Assembly: GCF_001983995.1 (NCBI RefSeq)
Contig: NZ_CP019450.1
Span: 2,294,001 to 2,358,000 of the forward strand
Direction of reading: 5' to 3'
DNA: 64,000 bases
Source of the DNA: Halioglobus japonicus
GTDB taxonomy: Bacteria > Pseudomonadota > Gammaproteobacteria > Pseudomonadales > Halieaceae
Shown here: one piece after another, positions 25,616-36,741 of the stretch
How positions within the stretch are numbered: the first letter of the stretch is position 1
Layout of the letters: each line of letters begins with the position of its first letter
Made by a program: the position numbers and the translations under genes
The notes under the pieces: generated by a model
The model's input: only the letters and a program-made list of their open reading frames with translations
Told to the model about the DNA's origin: nothing
Databases searched by the model: none

Positions 25616-26256
25616 CTGGTCTTGGGCAGGATGTAGAGCTCAACGCGCCGGTTGGCGGCCCGGCCGGCGGTGGTAGAATTATCTGCGATGGGCTGATCAA
25701 ATGCGCGGCCTTCGACGAGCATGCGATCGCGCGCCACCTGGGTGGTTGCCAGATAATCGGCCACGGATGCAGCGCGGCGCTCAGACAGGGTCTGGTTGTA
25801 GGCGCGGCTGCCGGTGTTGTCGGTGTGACCGGAGACGCGGATGGTGGTGTCATGGTATTTGGCCAACACCGTACCGACGGAATTCAGTACCGGGTAGAAG
25901 CTGGATTTCAGGTTGTAGGAATCAGTTTCAAAGGTGATGTTACCCGGCATGATCAGGCGGATATTGTCGCCTTCGCGAGCCACCTGAACGCCTGTGCCCT
26001 GAAGTTCTGCCCGTAACCTCGACTCCTGAACGTCCATATAAGCGCCGACGCCGGCGCCAATAGCGCCGCAACCAAGGGCAGCATTTCGAGCGTGCTTGCC
26101 GGAATCAATGGCGCCGATCAGGCCGCAGCCCAGCGCCGCCGCAGCACCGTAGGTAGCGGCTTTGCTGGCCTGCTGCTCACCGGTGTAGGGATTGGTGGTG
26201 CAGGCAGATACCAGCGTCATGCAGGTGACAATGCCGAGAGGTTTGAGGGTTTTCAT
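25612..26256 (-). CDS. OmpA-family lipoprotein (YiaD-like)
   Basis: A 214-residue outer membrane lipoprotein. The signal peptide ends at the LVSAC lipobox (Cys19). Residues 31-75 are glycine-zipper-like (AATYGAAAALGCGLIGAI and LGCGAIGAGVGAY). The C-terminal OmpA domain, about residues 100-214, has the peptidoglycan-binding signature VSGHTDNTGSRAYNQTLSER. It would tether the outer membrane to the cell wall. It converges with tamB, sharing the last bases, and is divergent from the YdjM-like gene. Confidence 0.92.
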   Translation of the reverse strand: MKTLKPLGIVTCMTLVSACTTNPYTGEQQASKAATYGAAAALGCGLIGAIDSGKHARNAALGCGAIGAGVGAYMDVQESRLRAELQGTGVQVAREGDNIRLIMPGNITFETDSYNLKSSFYPVLNSVGTVLAKYHDTTIRVSGHTDNTGSRAYNQTLSERRAASVADYLATTQVARDRMLVEGRAFDQPIADNSTTAGRAANRRVELYILPKTS

Positions 26257-26403
26257 TACTGGAATCTCCGAGGAACCTACCGTTTTGACCGTGTGGTCGT
26301 GTCGGTGTTGCGTTAAGAATTGTTAAAAATAATAGCCGATGGTCGGTGGTTGCAGGGAGTGGTTTTCTGTAACTTTATTGAGGTTTTTCGCAGGGAACTT
26401 TTT

Positions 26404-27405
26404 ATGGATCCACTCACGCAGGGGACACTGGGGGCGGCACTGCCCCAGTCGCTGAGTAAATCACATACCGTCGCCGGCGCAGGCTTGCTTGGGTTTCTTG
26501 CAGGCATGGCTCCGGATCTCGATGTGCTTATCCGCTCATCTGAGGACCCATTGCTCTTTCTAGAGTACCACCGGCAGTTCACCCACTCGCTGATCTTTAT
26601 TCCGCTGGGCGGCGCAATCTGCGCGCTGGTTTTACACGGTTTGCTGGGGCGCCGACGCGGGCTCGCGTTCCACCAGACGTGGTTGTTCTGTACGCTGGGT
26701 TATGCCACTCACGCCTTGCTGGATGCCTGTACCACGTACGGCACGATGCTGTTGTGGCCGTTCAGCGATGAGCGGTTTGCGTGGAACACCATATCAATTA
26801 TCGACCCGCTGTTTACGCTGCCAGTACTGCTGTGTGTGTTACTGGCCTGGTGGTTGCGCAAGCCGAGCGTAGCGCGAGTCGGGCTGGTCTGGGCGCTGTG
26901 CTACCTGGGCCTTGGCCTGTATCAGCGCGAAGCGGCCGTGGAGATGGGGCGAGAGTTGGCCAGTAGCCGCGGTCATATTGCTGAGGGCCTGGAGGCGAAA
27001 CCGAGTTTCGCCAATATTCTGCTGTGGAAAACCGTTTATGCACACGATGGGCGCTATTACGTGGATGCGGTGCGGGCCACCTGGCGACCGAAAGTGTTCG
27101 CGGGCAATTCGGTGCTTAAATTTGATGCGCAGCGAGATGCGCCCTGGCTGGACCTTGATTCACAGCAGGGGCGGGATATCCAGCGTTTCCGCTGGTTCAG
27201 TAATGGCTACATTGCCCTGGATCCACAACACCCGAATCGGGTCATCGATATTCGCTATTCGATGTTGCCCCATGAGATCGACCCGCTGTGGGGTATTGAG
27301 CTCGATCAGCAGGCTGGCCGCTGGGAGCACGTGAAGTATGTGGTGTCCCGGGACGGTGGACCTGATCGGGCCACCATCTTCTGGGAGATGCTAGTCAGCC
27401 CTTGA
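26404..27405 (+). CDS. Metal-dependent hydrolase-like membrane protein (YdjM family)
   Basis: About 333 residues from ATG 26404, chosen because the family begins MDPLTQGTLGAAL; open frame upstream of it has no homologous look. Membrane segments lie in the first 180 residues. HRQFTHSLIF near residue 57 carries the conserved His pair of the LexA-binding/YdjM (DUF457) family. The C-terminal 150 residues form a soluble, aromatic-rich domain. The family is annotated as putative metal-dependent hydrolases of the inner membrane, but no reaction is proven. The end overlaps the convergent aminotransferase gene by about ten bases. Confidence 0.85.
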   Translation: MDPLTQGTLGAALPQSLSKSHTVAGAGLLGFLAGMAPDLDVLIRSSEDPLLFLEYHRQFTHSLIFIPLGGAICALVLHGLLGRRRGLAFHQTWLFCTLGYATHALLDACTTYGTMLLWPFSDERFAWNTISIIDPLFTLPVLLCVLLAWWLRKPSVARVGLVWALCYLGLGLYQREAAVEMGRELASSRGHIAEGLEAKPSFANILLWKTVYAHDGRYYVDAVRATWRPKVFAGNSVLKFDAQRDAPWLDLDSQQGRDIQRFRWFSNGYIALDPQHPNRVIDIRYSMLPHEIDPLWGIELDQQAGRWEHVKYVVSRDGGPDRATIFWEMLVSP

Positions 27406-28573
27406 GCTGGGCCTTGGCGGCGGGCAGGGCGGCGCCGGTGGTAATCGCCGCACCCTGGCGACCGAGCACCGCTTCTAGCGCTGTCAGACACGCCAGTACA
27501 TTGCGCTCGCTGCTGGCGTGGCCCATCAGGCCAATGCGCCAGGTCTTGCCTGCCAGAGCGCCGAGGCCGGCGCCGATCTCGAGATTGAAATCCTGCAGCA
27601 GTGCGGAGCGCACCTCCGCATCGTCGACGCCATCGGGAATGTTGACGGCATTGAGCTGGGGCAGGCGATGTTCCTCTGCCACAGCCATACTCAGGCCCAT
27701 TGCCTCCAGGCCGGCTACCAGGGCCTTGTGATTGCGCAGGTGGCGGGCGTGAGCGTTTTCCAGACCTTCCTCCTGCAACATGACCAGAGACTCATGCAGC
27801 GCGTAAAGATCGTTCACCGGGGCTGTGTGGTGGTAGGCGCGTTTGGCATTGGGGCCCCAGTAACCCATAACCAGTTGCATATCCAGGAACCAGCTCTGCA
27901 CTTTATGCTCGCGATTCTGGATGCGCTCGACGGCAGCGGGGCTGAAGGTGACCGGTGAAATACCCGGTATACAGCTCAGGCACTTCTGGGTGCCCGAGTA
28001 GACCGCGTCGGCACCCCATTCATCCACTTTGAGTTCGATGCCGCCCAGTGAGGTAACGGTGTCGACAATACTCAGCGCGTTGTTCGCTTTAGCCAGCGCG
28101 CACAGCGCGGCGACGTCAGAGCGCGCACCGGTGGATGTCTCTGCGTGGACAAACGCCAGGGTAGAGGCTTCGGGATGCGCGGCAAAGGCGGCCTCTACCT
28201 TGGCTACGCTCACGGGTTGGCCCCAGTCATCTTCGACCATGATGGCAGTGGCGCCACAGCGCTCCACGTTTTCCTTCATGCGTCCGCCGAACACGCCGTT
28301 CTGGCAGACAATAACGGTATCGCCGGGAGACACCAGGTTGACGAAACAGGCTTCCATACCGGCTGAACCCGGTGCTGAGACCGGAATGGTGAGTCCATTG
28401 CTGGTCTGAAATACATATTGCAGCAAGCCCTTGATTTCATCCATTAGCTGGACGAACAGCGGGTCCAGGTGGCCGATGGTGGGGCGGGAGAGGGCGCCCA
28501 GTACACGTGGGGATACGTCCGAGGGGCCGGGGCCCATTAGAGTGCGCTGGGGCGGGAAAAAGCTGCTGGTCAT
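27395..28573 (-). CDS. Class V aminotransferase (alanine-glyoxylate/serine-glyoxylate type)
   Basis: A 392-residue PLP enzyme. The N-terminus MTSSFFPPQRTLMGPGPSDV and HLDPLFVQLMDEIK are typical of alanine-glyoxylate aminotransferases. The Schiff-base lysine is Lys197 in YSGTQKCLSC, and DTVTSLGG about residue 171 holds the PLP-binding Asp. The enzyme transfers an amino group from alanine or serine to glyoxylate, giving glycine. It is probably involved in glyoxylate removal or serine metabolism; exact donor preference cannot be read. It is divergent from the acyl-CoA synthetase gene. Confidence 0.9.
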   Translation of the reverse strand: MTSSFFPPQRTLMGPGPSDVSPRVLGALSRPTIGHLDPLFVQLMDEIKGLLQYVFQTSNGLTIPVSAPGSAGMEACFVNLVSPGDTVIVCQNGVFGGRMKENVERCGATAIMVEDDWGQPVSVAKVEAAFAAHPEASTLAFVHAETSTGARSDVAALCALAKANNALSIVDTVTSLGGIELKVDEWGADAVYSGTQKCLSCIPGISPVTFSPAAVERIQNREHKVQSWFLDMQLVMGYWGPNAKRAYHHTAPVNDLYALHESLVMLQEEGLENAHARHLRNHKALVAGLEAMGLSMAVAEEHRLPQLNAVNIPDGVDDAEVRSALLQDFNLEIGAGLGALAGKTWRIGLMGHASSERNVLACLTALEAVLGRQGAAITTGAALPAAKAQLKG

Positions 28574-28752
28574 GGTGGCTGTCTCTGCAGTATTGCAACG
28601 GAGCGCAACCGTATCAGGTTTTAGCGTTCAGCTTAATACCAGCTGGATGAATTATGTCCATTCGCCACGGCAATGAACAAGCCGTGAACAGCTCCCCCAG
28701 GTTCTGGTAGCATCAGTGGCCTTGCTTAATAACACCAACAAGAGGTACTGCA

Positions 28753-30288
28753 ATGAACCGCCCTGAAATCGACTATAACTTTGCCGCGGCTGCACTGCGT
28801 AGAGCGGACCTGAACCCCGACCGGATTGCGGTGGTCTTTGAAGAGCAAGAGATTACCTACGCTGAATTTGCCGATCGGGTACGCCGTCAGGCGCAACTGC
28901 TGCGCGATGCGGGTGTCTGTGTGGGCGACCGCGTAGGCTACCTTGGCTTCAATCATCCGGCCCTGCTGGAAACCCTGTTTGCGACCCAGGCGCTGGGCGC
29001 GATATTCGTGCCACTGAACTTCCGGCTGACCGCGGAAGAACTCACGTTCATTATCAACGACGCAGGCGTGCACAGCCTGGTGGTGGATGACGCCCTGCGT
29101 CCGGTGGTCGAGCCGGCGCTCGACAAGCTGTGCTGCCGTCGTTATTTCAGCTCCGAAAGCGAGGCGGATGGCTGGCGCCACCTGAGTAGCGAGCGGGCAG
29201 CCTGCGAACCCCTCACCAGTACAGTGGCCGTTGATCAGCACGAAACAGGCCTGATCATGTATACCTCCGGAACCACGGGCCTGCCCAAGGGCGCCATGCT
29301 CACCCATGGCAACTTCGTGTGGAACAACATCAATGCCTCGATGGCGTTTGGTGCGAGTCGCGACAACATCATTCTCACAGCGGCGCCGCTGTTCCACATT
29401 GGCGGTCTGAACGTCATGACGCTGCATTCCTTCCACCTGGGTTCCAAGCTGGTCCTGCTGCGCAACTTCGATCCGGCCGCAGTGCTGGAAAATTTCGAGC
29501 GCTACAAGGTCACCCATATGTTCGGTGCGCCGGCCATGTACCTGTTTATGGCCCAGTTGCCGCAGTTTGCCGACACTGACCTCAGCTCCCTGGACGTGCT
29601 GGTTTGTGGCGCTGCGCCGGTGCCTGAATCGCTGATTGAAACCTATGGCGCCCGCGGCGTCAGTTTCTGTCAGGGGTATGGTTTGACGGAGACTGCGCCT
29701 TTCTCAGCGCTGCTGACACCCGAGCACGCCGTGAGCAAACTTGGTTCGGCGGGGCAGGTGCCCTTGTATAGCGGCACCCGCATTGTGGATGCCGATAACC
29801 AGCCGCTGCCCGCGGGTGAAAAAGGAGAGATCTGTCTGCGTGGTCCGAATATTATGAAGGGCTATTGGAATCGCCCGGAGGCGACAGCGTCTGCCATCGA
29901 CAGCGAGGGTTGGTTCCACTCAGGTGATATCGGATACCTCGATGATGAGGGCTTCCTGTATATCTGCGACCGACTCAAGGATATGGTGATCTCGGGTGGT
30001 GAGAATGTGTACCCGGCAGAAGTCGAAGGCGTGCTGTACAAGCACGAGGCCATTGCCGAGGTTGCGGTCATCGGTACCCCGGATGAAAAATGGGGCGAGG
30101 CGGTGACGGCGGTGGTTGCGCTGCACGAGGGAGCGTCCCTTACGCTGGAAGGGCTGCGCGAATTCGCTGATCCGTTCCTGGCGCGTTACAAGTTGCCGCT
30201 GCGTATGGAAGTGGTCGAAGCACTGCCGCGTAACCCGGCGGGCAAAGTGCTGAAGTTCGTCCTCAAAGAGCAGATTGTCGGCGAGTGA
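28753..30288 (+). CDS. Long-chain fatty acid--CoA ligase (AMP-binding enzyme)
   Basis: A 511-residue member of the ANL adenylate-forming family. AAGAGG precedes the ATG at a seven-base distance. The P-loop is YTSGTTGLPKG (residues 170-180), GYGLTET is motif A5, GWFHSGDIGYLDDEGFLYICD is split over A7-A8, and NPAGKVLK supplies the C-terminal catalytic Lys. It converts a carboxylic acid to its CoA thioester in two steps through an acyl-AMP. The substrate could be a fatty or aromatic acid; the local context (dehydrogenases, dioxygenase) fits catabolism. It is 13 bases from the end of convergent ppdK. Confidence 0.9.
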   Translation: MNRPEIDYNFAAAALRRADLNPDRIAVVFEEQEITYAEFADRVRRQAQLLRDAGVCVGDRVGYLGFNHPALLETLFATQALGAIFVPLNFRLTAEELTFIINDAGVHSLVVDDALRPVVEPALDKLCCRRYFSSESEADGWRHLSSERAACEPLTSTVAVDQHETGLIMYTSGTTGLPKGAMLTHGNFVWNNINASMAFGASRDNIILTAAPLFHIGGLNVMTLHSFHLGSKLVLLRNFDPAAVLENFERYKVTHMFGAPAMYLFMAQLPQFADTDLSSLDVLVCGAAPVPESLIETYGARGVSFCQGYGLTETAPFSALLTPEHAVSKLGSAGQVPLYSGTRIVDADNQPLPAGEKGEICLRGPNIMKGYWNRPEATASAIDSEGWFHSGDIGYLDDEGFLYICDRLKDMVISGGENVYPAEVEGVLYKHEAIAEVAVIGTPDEKWGEAVTAVVALHEGASLTLEGLREFADPFLARYKLPLRMEVVEALPRNPAGKVLKFVLKEQIVGE

Positions 30289-30301
30289 AACTGAGGAGGG
30301 C

Positions 30302-32905
<2,604 letters not shown>

Positions 32906-32998
32906 GAAGTGTCTCGCGGTGTGTCAATTTGTGGGGTTGCGGTGGCCGCACAGTATACGTCACTTCAGTGCCGTGGAAAGTCCGGATCGGGTGGCAAA

Positions 32999-33886
32999 TT
33001 ACCCCCGTTTCAGCAATAGCTCGGCCATGGCTTCGATTTCCACAAGCTCTGCCGTGGCGGGCACCAGGAAGACCTCCTCGCAGCCGGCTGCCTCGGCATT
33101 GTCCAGTGCCTCACGCACCCCGTCGGCCGAAGAGCGCGAGACTGATTCTGCCATCATGGCGGCGATTTCCGGGCCGGCGATATCCAGGTATTCGTAGACA
33201 TAGTCGTAAAGCTTTTGCTGGCCATTGTCTGCGAGCGTGTACCAGAAACCACCCATACGGTAGGGTTTTTCGTTGCGTTCAGCCCGTTCCCAGGCAGCGT
33301 CTGCCAGGGCGAAAGCATTTGCCAACTCTTCGGTTTCTCCGTTGCCTGACCAGGCGTACAAGCCATCGGCCCATTGTGCGCAGCGTTCAATACTCTTCGG
33401 GCCGATCGCGCCGGCGAGCAATGCCGGGCCTTCCGGGCGCTGACCTTGGGGGCCGATGGGTCCACAGCCGGGAATGATCTCGGCCCCGCTCCAGACGTTG
33501 CGCATGGTCGCCACCTGTCCGTCCATGCGCCCATACCGGCCTTTGAAAGTGGCGCCTAGCGCCTGGTAATCCTGTTCGCGGCCTCCGTAGCCCAGTGCCA
33601 CGCGATTCATTCTGCCGCCGGACAACATATCCAGCGTGGCAATTTCCCGGGCCACTTCGACCGCGCTGTGCATGGGAAGGACGTACAGTGTAGGGGTAAT
33701 CTCGACGTTTTCAGTACAGGCGGCGGCCGCGGCCAGCAGTGCGCCCATGTCGCAGGTGGGTCCGTGGATCCGCTCGCCACAGGACACGCTGTGGAAGGGG
33801 CCTGAGTCGACCGTGCGAAACCAGGCCAGCAAATCATCACGGTTGATTCCCGCTTTCATGTAGGGAAGACAGATGCCGATTTTCAC
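32999..33886 (-). CDS. LLM class flavin-dependent oxidoreductase
   Basis: A 295-residue protein of the luciferase-like monooxygenase superfamily (F420 or FMN TIM barrel). MKIGICLPYM opens the first strand, LYVLPMHSAVEVAREIATLD and MLSGGRMNRVALGYGGREQD contain the typical flavin-contact regions, and RYGRMDGQVATMR follows. It lacks a signal peptide. These enzymes oxidise diverse substrates such as alkanes, aldehydes or sulfonates, and this one cannot be assigned more narrowly. It is upstream of ppdK on the same strand with about 93 bases between, so the two are probably independent. Confidence 0.88.
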   Translation of the reverse strand: MKIGICLPYMKAGINRDDLLAWFRTVDSGPFHSVSCGERIHGPTCDMGALLAAAAACTENVEITPTLYVLPMHSAVEVAREIATLDMLSGGRMNRVALGYGGREQDYQALGATFKGRYGRMDGQVATMRNVWSGAEIIPGCGPIGPQGQRPEGPALLAGAIGPKSIERCAQWADGLYAWSGNGETEELANAFALADAAWERAERNEKPYRMGGFWYTLADNGQQKLYDYVYEYLDIAGPEIAAMMAESVSRSSADGVREALDNAEAAGCEEVFLVPATAELVEIEAMAELLLKRG

Positions 33887-33928
33887 AGCGCTATTACTCC
33901 TGAATTGTTATTAGGTTATGGTAGCCGG

Positions 33929-34144
33929 ATGAAAAGTGATGGATCTTTTTACGCCCAGTTACCCCAGGTCGCCGACGAGACAAAGCGGCTCGCAACGATA
34001 GGTCACAACAGAGTGTATACGCTAGAAAGCAGCTGTAATCCTTTCATGCGGTTCGCATTTGCTTCAGAGCGTGCTCGGGGTATGGATATTCCAACCGGTA
34101 TCGCCGTGCTGACAACCTCATCCGGGAGGGGTGCGCCAGCTTGA
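33929..34144 (+). CDS. Possible small protein upstream of a lipoprotein gene
   Basis: A 71-codon frame from ATG 33929 (or an earlier start at 33905) to TGA at 34142-34144, whose last base is the first base of the next gene's ATG. The peptide has no signal, no membrane helix and no family I recognise; MKSDGSFYAQLPQVADETKR starts it. The TGATG overlap suggests translational coupling and is the main reason to list it. There is no obvious ribosome binding site. It could equally be leader sequence. Confidence 0.3.
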   Translation: MKSDGSFYAQLPQVADETKRLATIGHNRVYTLESSCNPFMRFAFASERARGMDIPTGIAVLTTSSGRGAPA

Positions 34145-34851
34145 TGTCTGCTCGTTATCGCTCCCCGACCCTGCTGATATGCTTTCTGCTGGCGGCCTGT
34201 GCCTCAACGCCCGAGCAGAAAACAGCAGCGTCTGCCACGCCTACCAGCACCGCTGCGGTTGATTTCAGCGGTGCCTGGGAGGTCGACTACGGCAAGAGCG
34301 AAACCGTGCGCGACCAATATGATCAGGCTATCCGTGAACTCAAACGTGAGGCTGAGCGCCGTCAGCGCAATATGCAGCAGGGCCCTGGTACGCTCTCTAC
34401 CGGCAATGTCGGCACAGCGAGTAGTCAGGGACTGTATACCCAGGCGCGTATGGCGGAATTGATTACCGATGTGCAGCTACTGGAAATTACTCAGGATGAA
34501 TTTCACATCGATATCGAGCGCGAGGGCAGTTTTGCGCTGTACTGTGAATTCCACGAAGGCAATGTGTACCGCGATGAAAATGCATTTGGTCGCGAGTCCT
34601 GCGGATGGAGTGGCCATCAGCTGGTGTTCGCCATTTCGCTGCCTGACAATTTATCCATCTTTCATCGTATGACACTCGCCCCGGACGGTGAGCGCCTCAA
34701 TATCGCCACCACTGTGCGCACACCGGGCTCAACCTATCCCTTTACGATCGACCGGGTTTACCGGCGCTACGACCCCACTCGCACGGGGATCCGCTGTCGT
34801 CAGACTTTGACCAAGGGCAGGGTGTGCACCACGGAGGCACCGCAATTGTGA
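34144..34851 (+). CDS. Uncharacterised lipoprotein
   Basis: A 235-residue protein with a lipoprotein signal ending LLAAC (Cys near residue 19), so probably anchored in the periplasm-facing outer membrane. A low-complexity Ala/Thr stretch follows, then an alpha-helical charged region (REAERRQRNMQ) and a beta-rich C-terminal domain containing a conserved-looking FHIDIERE segment and four Cys-poor strands. I do not recognise a named family. Its stop overlaps the GTG start of the following exported protein (GTGA), so the two are almost certainly co-translated and may work together in the envelope. Confidence 0.75.
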   Translation: MSARYRSPTLLICFLLAACASTPEQKTAASATPTSTAAVDFSGAWEVDYGKSETVRDQYDQAIRELKREAERRQRNMQQGPGTLSTGNVGTASSQGLYTQARMAELITDVQLLEITQDEFHIDIEREGSFALYCEFHEGNVYRDENAFGRESCGWSGHQLVFAISLPDNLSIFHRMTLAPDGERLNIATTVRTPGSTYPFTIDRVYRRYDPTRTGIRCRQTLTKGRVCTTEAPQL

Positions 34852-35981
34852 GTGCGCGCGCTTTAACGACACTGCTGTTTCTCGGCATTTTCAGCGGGCT
34901 GTTCGCTGTCCAGGGCTATGCCCAGGAAGCGCCCGAGCCAGTGGGAAAGGTCAGCCTGCAACGTGATCAGGCCATGGTCGAAGCGAATCGGCTGGACATT
35001 GCGGTCGTTGTGTTCGATGACGGCGTGCCGGAGGCGGTGGCTGAACAAAACGCCCGCGGCATTTTGCCCAAAGTGCGCGCCGTTGAATCCACGTTCTTAC
35101 CGGTCAACCTCCGCCAGGCCCTGCAAGCCAGTGACGCCTGGGGTGTGATTCGCGTCACGCCCGAGGAGAGCCTGCTCGCGCACGTGCAGGTCAAGGTGCG
35201 CATTGAGCAGGCCACAGGCCTTGAATTACGCCTGGCTGTTACCGTCACGGATGCCACCGGGCGGGTGTGGCTGGACCGCACTTATCTGGACTACTCGGCG
35301 GAGGCGGACTATCCCGTCCCCGAGGAAGTGGATCCAATCCTCGACGGTGATCCATTTGCCGACATCTATGGGGCAATCGCCAATGACATGCTGGCGGCGC
35401 GACAGGCACTGGGAGCGCGCGGTCCGCGCCAGATTCAGCAAGTGGCGTTCCTGCGCTATGCGGCAGCGCTGGCACCGGATGCCTTTGGCGACTACATCGC
35501 GGAGCAGGAAGGACACTACAAGATTCAGCGCCTGCCCGCCGAAGGCGATGACATGGTGGCTCGGGTAGAGCGCATCCGCAGCCAGGAGTATTTGTTTGTC
35601 GATCACGTCGATGAGCAGTATGTCGATCTGCAGCGCGAGATGGCACCTGCCTACAATCTCTGGCGCCAGTACGACCGTGAACAGGCCTTGTATCGCCTTG
35701 AGTATGAACAGCGCGCTGCTGAGCGCGACAAGCAGGGGCGTTACGGTAGCTTTTCGGCGCTCCAGCAGGTGTACAACCAGTACAAGGTGTCGAAGATTCA
35801 GCAGCAGGATATTCGCCAGCTGGCGCGGGGATTCGACAACGAAACCGCCCCCACGGTTCTCGAATCCAGCGGTCAGGTGTATCGCCTGACCGGCACCCTG
35901 GAGCAGCAGTACAGCGACTGGCGGCGTATACTCGGCCAGATATTTGCCCTTGAAACAGGCCTGCCTTCTCCCGCTGAGTAA
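34848..35981 (+). CDS. Uncharacterised exported protein
   Basis: About 377 residues from GTG 34848, which has GGAGG upstream and overlaps the preceding stop. A signal peptide ends near GYAQ. The first 150 residues look like a mixed alpha/beta domain (LDIAVVVFDDGVPEAVAEQN, AWGVIRVTPEESLLAHVQVK), similar in outline to lipoprotein-assembly or assembly-chaperone domains. The rest is helical, including DREQALYRLEYEQRAAERDK, and ends with a probable helix pair. No named family is recognised. It is 14 bases upstream of the HTH gene, so the three form one run. Confidence 0.75.
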   Translation: MSARALTTLLFLGIFSGLFAVQGYAQEAPEPVGKVSLQRDQAMVEANRLDIAVVVFDDGVPEAVAEQNARGILPKVRAVESTFLPVNLRQALQASDAWGVIRVTPEESLLAHVQVKVRIEQATGLELRLAVTVTDATGRVWLDRTYLDYSAEADYPVPEEVDPILDGDPFADIYGAIANDMLAARQALGARGPRQIQQVAFLRYAAALAPDAFGDYIAEQEGHYKIQRLPAEGDDMVARVERIRSQEYLFVDHVDEQYVDLQREMAPAYNLWRQYDREQALYRLEYEQRAAERDKQGRYGSFSALQQVYNQYKVSKIQQQDIRQLARGFDNETAPTVLESSGQVYRLTGTLEQQYSDWRRILGQIFALETGLPSPAE

Positions 35982-35995
35982 GCTATCCTAGCAAC

Positions 35996-36739
35996 ATGGC
36001 AAAAGACGATACCCATGAATCAGACGGTCTGATCGACTCGCTGCGGCGCCTGACTGGCCAGGTGGCCGGTGGCACCTTTGAATTGGCGCGCAACACCGCG
36101 ACGATGACCGCCATGTTCGGCGAGACCTGGCTGCGCAATACCGTGCTCAATCAGTTTGAGCCCGAGCGCCTGGAAGCGATGGCTGACGCGGGACGATTTT
36201 TGCGTGACGCCCGCGAGACAGCCGGCCTTTCAATCAAGGAACTGGCCGAATCTCTGGGCGTGTCTGACAAAAAGGTGCTGGAGGAGGTAGAGCAGGGCAA
36301 GGCCATTATGCCCCTGGAACTGATGTTGCGCAGCGCGTCACTGCTGGCCCGCCACGACCCGATTCCGTTTCTTATCAAGTTCATGCGCACCTACAACCCG
36401 GCGCTGGAGAAAACCCTGGAACAGTGGGGTGTGTTGGCCCTTCCCAAGCACTATGAGCGCGAACGGCGTTTTACCAATCTGTATCGCCAGCACGATCATT
36501 TGCGCAGTTTCAGTGACGAAGAGTTTGAGCGCTACATCGAGTACATGGAAAGTTCGTCCAATCTTGTGCTCGAGGTGATGACCCGTGAGAAAGCGGCAAA
36601 TACGCCCCGGCGTAAGACTCGCCGCAGCAGCGCATCGACAACCAAAAAGGCACCTGCTAAGAAAGCCGCCAAGTCGGACACCGCAAAATCGCCTGCACCC
36701 AAGCGCAAGCGCGCCGCCCGAAAACCCAAGAAGGACTGA
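35996..36739 (+). CDS. HTH protein with basic histone-like C-terminal tail
   Basis: A 247-residue cytoplasmic protein. Residues 65-118 form an XRE-like helix-turn-helix (DARETAGLSIKELAESLGVS and DKKVLEEVEQGKAIMPLELM). Residues about 197-247 are Lys/Arg/Ala/Pro-rich with AKKAAKS-like repeats resembling histone H1-type tails such as AlgP in Pseudomonas. Between them is a helical region, PFLIKFMRTYNP and ERYIEYMESSS. A DNA-binding role is likely, the partners unknown. It is two bases upstream of rlmKL and probably co-transcribed. Confidence 0.8.
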   Translation: MAKDDTHESDGLIDSLRRLTGQVAGGTFELARNTATMTAMFGETWLRNTVLNQFEPERLEAMADAGRFLRDARETAGLSIKELAESLGVSDKKVLEEVEQGKAIMPLELMLRSASLLARHDPIPFLIKFMRTYNPALEKTLEQWGVLALPKHYERERRFTNLYRQHDHLRSFSDEEFERYIEYMESSSNLVLEVMTREKAANTPRRKTRRSSASTTKKAPAKKAAKSDTAKSPAPKRKRAARKPKKD

Positions 36740-36741
36740 AC

